A stretch of 5,181 nucleotides of DNA from Bacteroides sp. (GTDB lineage: Bacteria; Bacteroidota; Bacteroidia; Bacteroidales; Bacteroidaceae): contig DXLM01000116.1 of assembly GCA_019414725.1 (NCBI GenBank), positions 1 to 5,181 on the forward strand, written 5' to 3'. The translations under genes were made by a program, and so were the position numbers. Below are positions 1 to 5,181 of this stretch, one piece after another. Below the pieces are notes generated by a model. The model was not told where the DNA came from, made no database searches, and saw nothing but the letters and a program-made list of their open reading frames with translations. Positions within the stretch are counted from its first letter, which is position 1, and each line of letters begins with the position of its first letter.

Positions 1-10
1 AAACGGAAGG

Positions 11-37
11 CAAACTTGCAAACTTGCAAAACTTGCA
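11..37. repeat. Short tandem repeat, CAAACTTG x3
   Basis: Two exact copies of the octamer CAAACTTG (11-18, 19-26) are followed by a third with one extra A (27-35) and then CA. Each junction also forms the partial dyad GCAA-N2-TTGC, so the array could bind a dimeric protein. The array sits at the window edge, about 200 bases upstream of the membrane-protein gene, so its true length and left neighbour are unknown. No function can be assigned. It could be a binding-site array or a slippage product. Confidence 0.6.
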
Positions 38-210
38 GCATCTCCACACCCACACTAAAAAACAAAACTACCATTTAAGACAAGAACGAAATCAAAGACA
101 ATAAATAAGTAAATTCTATAATTCTCTTTATACAAAAAGACAGACCTGTTTTATTCCTCCATTTACAAATAAAAAACTATTCACCTATCAGATGATCCAT
201 TAAAAAGACG

Positions 211-218
211 TATCTTTG
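211..218 (+). promoter_or_regulatory. Bacteroidales -7 promoter box for the small membrane-protein gene
   Basis: TATCTTTG is an exact match to the Bacteroidales sigma-70 -7 consensus TAnnTTTG. It lies 24 bases before the ATG at 243, which would give an untranslated leader of roughly 15-20 bases. I see no good TTG or TTTG -33 element at the expected 19-21 base spacing upstream, so the promoter may be weak or activator-dependent. The box also decides the start codon: an in-frame TTG at 216 falls within it and is therefore unlikely to initiate translation. Confidence 0.55.
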
Positions 219-242
219 CCATTCATTATTTTTAATGCTAAC

Positions 243-671
243 ATGAAATACGGAGTAACAAAAAATACATTACTTATTACAGCAGGCATAGTTTGGCTCT
301 TAGCCGGTATCAACATCTTACGTATTGGAATAAGTTGCTGGATAAACGATTCTCATTATTGGTTCTTCAAAGTCTGTGAAGCTACCATAGTATTTCTGTT
401 ATTCTTTGGTCTGATATTTCATAAACTTTACAAGAAACATACTCATCGCATATCTCAAAAGAAAGCCAAGAATTGTCCATTCTCTTTCTTCGATGTAAAA
501 GGGTGGATTATCATGGCATTCATGATTACCATAGGTATTTTGACACGCACCCTGCATTTACTACCGGAAGCATTCATTGCTGTATTTTATACAGGATTGT
601 CAGTAGCCCTAATTACAACTGGTACCCGATTTATATGGTACTGGTGGAGAAACAGGCATCTACTAGTCTGA
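243..671 (+). CDS. Small four-helix integral membrane protein of unknown function
   Basis: This gene encodes a 142-residue protein that I do not recognise. Four hydrophobic segments are visible, at about residues 9-30, 40-60, 86-107 and 108-134. The loop between segments 2 and 3 (about 61-76) is rich in Lys, Arg and His, and both ends of the protein are also basic. By the positive-inside rule this predicts both termini and the middle loop in the cytoplasm. There is no cleavable signal peptide, and no catalytic or metal-binding motif stands out. The start is the ATG at 243, because the -7 box just upstream excludes the in-frame TTG at 216. The stop is TGA followed at once by TAA. The only neighbour downstream is a decayed gene on the opposite strand that meets this gene almost at its stop codon. 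No clear terminator follows. A small inner-membrane protein is well supported, but any role is unknown. Confidence 0.75.
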   Translation: MKYGVTKNTLLITAGIVWLLAGINILRIGISCWINDSHYWFFKVCEATIVFLLFFGLIFHKLYKKHTHRISQKKAKNCPFSFFDVKGWIIMAFMITIGILTRTLHLLPEAFIAVFYTGLSVALITTGTRFIWYWWRNRHLLV

Positions 672-676
672 TAAGT

Positions 677-1228
677 CATTCGGTCTACAGGGATTTCCAC
701 GACGGATGCTATTTTTCCCTCGCACGATGGCAACGAAACCTCCCCAAAAGAAACGACAGTATCACCAATCACTCTTTCAAATCGCATGTTTCAAGAAATC
801 TACAGGCTACCCTACAGGTTGATATCACTATCAGAGTGAATCGAAGAAAATCATATCATGCTACGCTAAGGTTTCCGCATCGAGCAGATTAATCATACCT
901 GATTGCAAATTGTTATAAGCTCCCGAACAGTTGTTGTCATTGTATGGATTCCTCAACATACAGTTCGGCAACCTCAATGCGGCATACATCTACACCGGTA
1001 AACTCCACAATACACTCGCCCACAACCTGCGTTATCCTTGCGCGAAGTAAATCACAAGTATCTTACCTTTTCAGCCGGATAGTCGAAATCACCCCGGTTC
1101 TCTCCACTTCCTAGCTTTTCGGGTATTATCAACTGTTCTGTTTCTAGCGTAGAAATATCATTAAGAAAACATACTGCCACGCTGAACAACGGAAAGAGCA
1201 ATAGTTAAATAATAAATAACCTTTTCAT
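677..1228 (-). pseudogene. Decayed secreted protein or lipoprotein gene, possibly fimbrial (Mfa2/FimB-like)
   Basis: The reading starts at ATG 1228 with MKRLFII, hits an in-frame TAA at codon 8 (1205-1207), then continues in the same frame as a hydrophobic stretch to SVAVC (Cys20). This looks like a signal peptide with a nearly intact lipobox. The frame goes on through FDYPAEKVRYL to a TGA at 1052-1054. Protein-like stretches then appear in other frames: 937-1038 (containing GECIVEFTGVDV), about 861-984 (containing NPYNDNNCSGAYNNL), and 677-787 (containing SVVEIPVDRM). The repeated frame changes and stops indicate a dead gene. The order of a lipoprotein signal, a KVRYL strand near the N-terminus and an IPVDRM-type strand recalls Bacteroidales Mfa2/FimB fimbrial anchor or tip proteins, but that assignment is from memory of the family pattern and is tentative. 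The 3' portion is absent: coherent sequence ends at about 677, a few bases from the stop of the converging membrane-protein gene. Confidence 0.55.
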
Positions 1229-1242
1229 CTTCTATCATTTTT

Positions 1243-1326
1243 TTATTGGTTGTTACATTCTTCATCTGTCACAACATGGGATGGAGATAAAATAGCACTA
1301 CCGTAACGACGGTTCAACAGTTCTGA
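1243..1326 (-). pseudogene. Possible C-terminal remnant of a second dead gene
   Basis: An open tail of 27 codons follows an in-frame TAA (1327-1329) on the minus strand, contains NRRYGSAILSPSHVV, and stops with TAA at 1243-1245. That stop is 14 bases before the ATG of the decayed gene at 1228, a spacing typical of an operon. No start codon and no recognisable domain are present. The reading is weak: an open run of this length can occur by chance. It is listed only because of its position directly upstream of another pseudogene. Confidence 0.2.
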
Positions 1327-1379
1327 TTATGTAGAATCAACACAAGACGATGAGCCAACTGGTTAAATCAAACTAATAA

Positions 1380-1429
1380 AAAACAATCGCCGCAGAAATA
1401 AATGTATAACTCCCTGCGGCAATTGTTTT
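1380..1429 (-). terminator. Rho-independent terminator of the GH2 gene
   Basis: The arms 1380-1395 and 1414-1429 pair over 16 positions around an 18-base loop, with the GC-rich block GCCGCAG/CTGCGGC next to the loop. The single mismatch on the + strand becomes a G-U wobble in the minus-strand RNA, so the fold favours the minus strand. A T-rich run (TTTTTATTAG) follows on that strand. The first arm begins inside the TAA stop codon of the GH2 gene (1428-1430), so the hairpin forms right at the end of that message. Confidence 0.85.
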
Positions 1430-3467
1430 ATTGTAATATCCAAGTACATCGATCTATCAATTGTTTTTTACTATCATTGGCACGTACTTCTATTTCATTC
1501 CTTCCTTTTCTGAGAGGGACATCCTTGAACAAACAAACTTTCAAACTGTCTGGTTTCATCTTTCCACACTGACAGTCATTCACGATCAATATCACTTCTT
1601 CTACATTCGAAAAAACCTGTACATCAACGAGTGGCTTCACTCGATTCACATTACGACGCCCCGCGATATAAATCATAGGTTCCGGATTCCAATTGGCCCG
1701 ATAAAAATAATAAGCATCCTTTTTAATCTTGCGATCATGGGTTACCAGCCCTTTGTCATTAATGCCCGGACGATCACCTTCCGTACGATGAGCCGCACCG
1801 AAATCAAACATATTCCACACAAAACTAGCCCACACATACGGACGTTCGTTTATTATTTTCCAATTCTGAATGTGATATTCTGTTTGCCAATTCTCTGGAT
1901 GCCACCAACTTCCGGGAACAGTTTGTACCAATGAATCCTGCTGATGATAGATACTAGCACCCGCACCATATTCGCTGATGGCAATTTTCATTTCGGGATG
2001 GTTCTTATGAGTAGCATCCAACCATGTGGCAAGCGTAGCCGGCGTAGCCCCATACCATCCGTCATAGCGATTCCAAGCTATATGATCAGTAATGAAATTC
2101 AACGCACCCTCCTGATTACTTGCAGAAGTAGTAGGACGAGTAGGATCCTCTTGATGCGCTATAGCATTCAACTCCTTTATATACTCTACAGGATTGTCTC
2201 CCTGCTCTTTTAATTCATTGAACAACCCCCAAAAACAGATACTAGGATGATTGTAATGCTGGCGTATCATCTCTTTCAACTGCTCTTTACCATTTTCACG
2301 GAAAGAAGGCTGATCAACAAAACCTTTATCAGCGTATCCTCCCGGCCCCACAAATGGAATCTCAGCCCAAGTAACAATACCATGTTTATCCATTAAATCA
2401 TACATATAGGTAGCTTGCGGATAATGTGCCAGACGAACAGCATTCACCCCCATATCAAGCATGATACGAGTATCTTCCTCGTGATGCACCGGACAAAGAG
2501 CATTACCCACTTCCGCCCTCTCCTGATGACGGCATACACCATGCAGCGGCAAGTGTTTTCCATTCAAGAAAAAACCTTTATCGGGATCCGTGACGTAATA
2601 ACGTAACCCTAACGGCTGTTCCACTTTGTCCAATTCTTTTCCGTCTTTAATCAAAGTCAACACCGCCTGATACATGAACGGATCCTGCATACCGTTCCAA
2701 AGACGCGGATTCTTCAGTATGAACTCTATATTCTCTACCTGTACATCTGTATGAGGAATCATACTTACTTCCTTCTCCGTTTCATACACAGTCTTTTTCC
2801 CGTCATTAACCTGCAACCGGAGCACTACTTTCCGGAGTTCTCCCGTTCCATTAGAAAGATTTACGCGTGCACAAATAGTTGCCTGTTTATCCGTAACCTG
2901 TTGCTGTATGAGATAAACCCCAGACGATGCATAATCTAACGGAGAAATACACAGGTTATCAGTCAGCAACAGATGTACATCCCGATAAATGCCGCCATAA
3001 AAATTAAAATCACCGACCAATGGCATTACATCCAACTGCTCGCCATTATTGACACGTACCAGCAATGTATTCTCTTTTCCATATTCCACTTTATCGGTTA
3101 TCTCGAAGACAAAAGCTCCATAGCCTCCCCGATGCTCACCTATATGTTTACCATTTACAAAGACATTGCTCACGCAATTCGCCCCCTCGAAACGTAAAAA
3201 AAGCCGCTTGCCTTGCCACTCGGGACGGATGAATATCTTTTTAGTATAATTACCTATTCCCCGCTTGTAATCGTGCTTACCACCCAAGGCATCCTGCGCA
3301 TTCCAAGTATGAGGCAAGTCTACCCTACGTGCAGCACTAGCATTTACTTGATGGGAAAAACGGAAACTCCAATCCTGATTGATAAGCTTATCTTCTCTTT
3401 GTGCCAACACCTGCATGCTGAAAGCTGCGGCAAATAATACGGTGAAAGTTCTTCTGAGGTTTTTCAT
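1428..3467 (-). CDS. Exported glycoside hydrolase family 2 enzyme, probable beta-glucuronidase
   Basis: This gene encodes a 679-residue GH2 retaining glycosidase that would release a terminal beta-linked sugar from a glycoside. Residues 1-22 form a signal peptide ending VLA before Gln23. There is no lipobox, so the enzyme is most likely periplasmic. Domains in order are a GH2 sugar-binding jelly roll (about 25-170), an immunoglobulin-like domain (about 175-290), a TIM barrel (about 293-590) and a C-terminal immunoglobulin-like domain resembling DUF4982 (about 597-665). The acid/base is Glu418 in FWGLFNELK and the nucleophile is Glu499 in IAISEYGAG. Other family motifs are GVCRHQ (310-315) and WAEIP (367-371). 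Asn570-Asp571-Lys572 in GINDKGLVTHDRK aligns with the NxK motif that binds the glucuronate carboxylate in beta-glucuronidases. The loop after WAEIP is shorter than in E. coli GUS. From memory the protein closely resembles the B. fragilis enzyme of PDB 3CMG, first labelled a beta-galactosidase. It has its own promoter and terminator and looks monocistronic. Family assignment is near certain. Glucuronide over galactoside specificity is an inference, and similar enzymes are often annotated as beta-galactosidase. Confidence 0.93.
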   Translation of the reverse strand: MKNLRRTFTVLFAAAFSMQVLAQREDKLINQDWSFRFSHQVNASAARRVDLPHTWNAQDALGGKHDYKRGIGNYTKKIFIRPEWQGKRLFLRFEGANCVSNVFVNGKHIGEHRGGYGAFVFEITDKVEYGKENTLLVRVNNGEQLDVMPLVGDFNFYGGIYRDVHLLLTDNLCISPLDYASSGVYLIQQQVTDKQATICARVNLSNGTGELRKVVLRLQVNDGKKTVYETEKEVSMIPHTDVQVENIEFILKNPRLWNGMQDPFMYQAVLTLIKDGKELDKVEQPLGLRYYVTDPDKGFFLNGKHLPLHGVCRHQERAEVGNALCPVHHEEDTRIMLDMGVNAVRLAHYPQATYMYDLMDKHGIVTWAEIPFVGPGGYADKGFVDQPSFRENGKEQLKEMIRQHYNHPSICFWGLFNELKEQGDNPVEYIKELNAIAHQEDPTRPTTSASNQEGALNFITDHIAWNRYDGWYGATPATLATWLDATHKNHPEMKIAISEYGAGASIYHQQDSLVQTVPGSWWHPENWQTEYHIQNWKIINERPYVWASFVWNMFDFGAAHRTEGDRPGINDKGLVTHDRKIKKDAYYFYRANWNPEPMIYIAGRRNVNRVKPLVDVQVFSNVEEVILIVNDCQCGKMKPDSLKVCLFKDVPLRKGRNEIEVRANDSKKQLIDRCTWILQ

Positions 3468-3507
3468 ATGTATTTTTATTATTATACTTTGATTTATGTT
3501 CCAACAG

Positions 3508-3537
3508 CAAAAATAGGCAAAAAACTTGAGAGAGCAA
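3508..3537 (-). promoter_or_regulatory. Bacteroidales -33/-7 promoter for the GH2 gene
   Basis: On the minus strand, TATTTTTG (3515 down to 3508) matches the -7 consensus TAnnTTTG exactly. A TTG (3537 down to 3535) lies 19 bases further upstream, within the 19-21 base spacing expected for the -33 element. Transcription would start near 3500 and leave an AT-rich leader of about 30-35 bases before the ATG at 3465-3467. This promoter indicates that GH2 can be transcribed independently of the barrel gene upstream. No operator or regulator gene is visible beside it. Confidence 0.65.
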
Positions 3538-3759
3538 CTAAAACACAGAAGAATAGTTGAATACGAAAAAGGTAAAAGTCAAAACCGCCATGAATAACTT
3601 TTCTTCTGATATTCACAGCGGCATATATTATAAGCAAAATAATAAATCAACACATATCCTCTCAAAGATTTTTCCAAGCATTTCTTATAATATTTCGTAT
3701 AGAAGCATGCTAAAAAATACCGATATAATTACAAATATAAAATCCAACGATATATTATC

Positions 3760-4440
3760 TTATTGTTTTACATTTAGCTTATAACCAACAGAGAGGGTTA
3801 AACTGTTATAATTCACACCTATATTATCATTTTTAGATTCTTTCCCAAGTGACATTTCATATTGAAGCTTAACCGTCCACCTCCGATTTTCAATACCTAC
3901 AGCAGATGTCATTCCCCAGTCGAAATTTCTCGCATGCTGATATAGAAACTGGTTGCTACCACCCTCCGCACTTTCTCCCACACCAGGATATCCTTCAACC
4001 CAACCGGAAGAAGGCATAGTTAGATAATATGGATTGCTGTCAATATGATTTTTTATACAATATCCTATATATGGTCCTATCTCAAAGAAAAATTTAGTGG
4101 AATTGTTGCTATGGATAGAGAATTTAGCTAAAATAGGAACTTGTAAAAAATGCCTTGTCTGAGAAACATTTTCTATCCATGTAGCATCTCCATTACTATA
4201 TGTTCCGCCATTATTCACAGAGTATCCTCTAAAAGTATAATATAATCCCGACTTCATAGAGAACATATTATTAACATTATAATCTGCAGATATCCCTAAA
4301 CGAGTGGATGGACGCCAACATTCTCCATACCCAGTTCTTTGTATTGCAGATAACCCTGCTTCGGTTGCCCATGTAACACGCTGAGCATTAGCCCACATGC
4401 TACAAGAAAAAACAACAGCAAATAATAATACTTTTTTCAT
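3760..4440 (-). CDS. Outer-membrane beta-barrel protein, PorT / OMP_b-brl_2 type
   Basis: This gene encodes a 226-residue protein with a clear signal peptide, MKKVLLFAVVFSCSMWANA, probably cut before Gln20. The mature part is built of alternating, aromatic-rich strands like those of the small outer-membrane barrels common in Bacteroidetes (porin family, PF13568-like). Family-style landmarks are LQVPILAKFSI (about 99-109), FEIGPYIGY (119-127), FDWGMTSAVGIE (173-184) and the closing strand SLTLSVGYKL (213-222). A long Gly/Ser/Pro-rich segment at about 135-165 is likely an exposed loop. Barrels of this family usually serve structural, adhesion or unknown roles, and a substrate cannot be read from the sequence. 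The start is the ATG at 4438-4440, directly before the signal peptide. It shares the GH2 strand, but the 292-base gap and the separate GH2 promoter make a shared transcript unlikely. No good -7 box lies just upstream and no convincing terminator follows. Confidence 0.85.
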   Translation of the reverse strand: MKKVLLFAVVFSCSMWANAQRVTWATEAGLSAIQRTGYGECWRPSTRLGISADYNVNNMFSMKSGLYYTFRGYSVNNGGTYSNGDATWIENVSQTRHFLQVPILAKFSIHSNNSTKFFFEIGPYIGYCIKNHIDSNPYYLTMPSSGWVEGYPGVGESAEGGSNQFLYQHARNFDWGMTSAVGIENRRWTVKLQYEMSLGKESKNDNIGVNYNSLTLSVGYKLNVKQ

Positions 4441-4707
4441 TGAAAAATAAATTAAAGTTAGTAATTCTATAGTTTATACTATCGTGTCGCTATAATCTTT
4501 TTCATCATAACAACTTCATTTTTTGACAGAATGACAACAAAGTTCCGTTTTACCCCCATCCATGAAATCATTTTTATTTCAAACTAACATTTTACCAAAC
4601 CGATAAAATTGAATGTAAGTACGATATAGCGATGACCGATCCACTAAAAAAATACAAGGGAAACAAGCAATAAGTACGGTTTCAAGCTTACAAAAGAAGA
4701 AGCTATT
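4441..4707. other. AT-rich spacer with no confident gene or promoter
   Basis: This stretch separates the barrel gene from the recombinase remnant. It contains a short dyad, ATAGT-TTAT-ACTAT (4469-4482), about 30 bases upstream of the barrel start. With a stem of only five AT-rich pairs, this is at most a candidate operator. It also contains a 13-codon ORF (4632-4673), beginning MTDPLKKYKGNK, whose sense seems to continue in a shifted frame as KYGFKLTKEEAILN up to a TAG at 4711-4713. None of the recombinase catalytic domain missing from the neighbour can be found here on either strand. Confidence 0.4.
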
Positions 4708-5181
4708 TTAAATTAGCACATTGACTGCATGATTTTTTATATATTTCCACATCAACAATAATTCATCTTGATACATTATTTTTCTGAAGCAGCTCATATA
4801 TTTGGTCAGCGTATTCTGAGACAATTTTCTCACTATCCGCAGGTGCATTTCAAAAGCATCAATAAACTCACCCTTCAACTCGTTGAAGGAAATATACTCT
4901 TTCCTGTAGAATTCGTGGATTACAATCTCCAGCAATTCATAGCAGTTCCCATAACGGGAAAGAGTGGATTTCTGATATTCCTTGCCGATTAATGCCGTCC
5001 AGTCATCCATGTACTTCTTCATCGTACCCAAAACAATACGGCGTTCCTCTTTAGAGAACAGCTTCACCAAAAGATGTTTAGGAATTACCAAAGCCTCCTG
5101 AAACAAAAGTTCCTTGTGAATCTGGTATAAACGGACTGTCAGCGACTCAATATAGCAGTTCAGTTCCACCGACGCCCGGTC
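4708..5181 (-). pseudogene. Truncated tyrosine recombinase (integrase), catalytic domain missing
   Basis: The minus-strand frame is open from the window edge (5181) to a TAA at 4708-4710, giving 157 residues. The true N-terminus lies outside the window, and the in-frame GTG at 5169 is unlikely to be a start. The first part, with VELNCYIESL and IHKELL, matches the arm-binding region of Bacteroidetes integrases, which usually carries a similar N-x-Y-I/L helix. Positions of about 5022 down to 4777 encode a SAM-like core-binding domain, ending FEMHLRIVRKLSQNTLTKYM then FRKI. After about 4777 the protein becomes an unrelated tail of roughly 20 residues and stops. The catalytic domain with its Arg-His-Arg-Tyr residues, normally another 170 or so residues, is absent and cannot be found in the next 270 bases. 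Full-length relatives of mobile elements are around 400 residues. It is most likely an inactive relic of an integrated element. What it could still do is bind DNA. Confidence 0.8.

Noticed and set aside
473..892. 139-codon + strand ORF overlapping the membrane-protein gene and continuing into the decayed region
   Set aside because: It is a shadow frame: its start lies inside the four-helix gene in another frame, and its composition (His, Arg and Ser rich, no domains) is not protein-like. The decayed region reads sensibly only on the minus strand.
1461..3437. Several + strand ORFs of 60-160 codons across the GH2 region
   Set aside because: All are antisense shadows of the GH2 gene, whose minus-strand product has a signal peptide, complete domains and catalytic residues.
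3677..3711. Imperfect hairpin downstream of the barrel gene (AGCAT/ATGCT, TTCT/AGAA and ATA/TAT pairings with bulges)
   Set aside because: The stem is AT-rich with two bulges and is not followed by a T run on the minus strand, so it is not a convincing terminator.
3590..3784. Small + strand ORF of 64 codons between the GH2 and barrel genes
   Set aside because: It overlaps the 3' end of the barrel gene, has no promoter box or recognisable motif, and has the Asn/Ile/Ser/Tyr-rich composition expected of translated AT-rich spacer.
4453..4460. TAACTTTA on the minus strand as a -7 box for the barrel gene
   Set aside because: It lacks the final G of TAnnTTTG, has no TTG at the correct distance upstream, and lies only 12-20 bases before the ATG.
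1..5181. CRISPR array, tRNA or rRNA gene, complete insertion sequence, or a new defence or multi-gene system
   Set aside because: I looked for regularly spaced repeats, tRNA-like cloverleaf sequence, transposase motifs with terminal inverted repeats, and clustered unknown genes, and found none. The only mobile-element trace is the truncated recombinase.

Overview
The window looks like a piece of a Bacteroides (Bacteroidales) chromosome. The evidence is AT-rich spacers, two matches to the Bacteroidales sigma-70 -7 box (TAnnTTTG), weak Shine-Dalgarno signals, and gene families typical of the group: an exported glycoside hydrolase family 2 (GH2) enzyme, a PorT-type outer-membrane barrel, a Bacteroidetes-type tyrosine recombinase and a decayed surface lipoprotein.

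Layout. Positions 1-36 hold a short CAAACTTG tandem repeat. Positions 37-210 are AT-rich and show nothing recognisable. A -7 box at 211-218 leads into a small four-helix membrane protein on the + strand (243-671), which I cannot assign to a family. Everything else of substance is on the minus strand. From 677 to 1228 lies the wreck of a secreted protein or lipoprotein gene, possibly a fimbrial anchor or tip protein of the Mfa2/FimB type. It has a stop codon inside its signal peptide and several frame breaks, and its 3' part is missing at the point where the membrane-protein gene ends. A short open tail at 1243-1326 may be the end of a second dead gene upstream of it. A strong hairpin terminator (1380-1429) closes the intact GH2 gene (1428-3467), which has its own -33/-7 promoter at 3508-3537. 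A lone outer-membrane beta-barrel gene (3760-4440) follows. At the right edge is a tyrosine recombinase fragment (4708-5181) that lacks its catalytic domain and runs off the window.

How the genes relate. The GH2 enzyme is the best-understood gene. It is exported and has both catalytic glutamates. It also carries an Asn-x-Lys motif matching the carboxylate-recognition motif of beta-glucuronidases, and overall it resembles the Bacteroides fragilis beta-glucuronidase once annotated as a beta-galactosidase. No SusC/SusD pair, regulator or second enzyme lies beside it, so no polysaccharide utilisation locus is visible here. The barrel gene is on the same strand, but a 292-base gap and a separate GH2 promoter argue against a shared operon. 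The recombinase remnant and the decayed gene point to old insertion and deletion events around a surviving enzyme gene. I see no convincing evidence of a new multi-gene system. The observations most worth checking are the enzyme's specificity, the sharp junction near 671-680, and the truncated recombinase.
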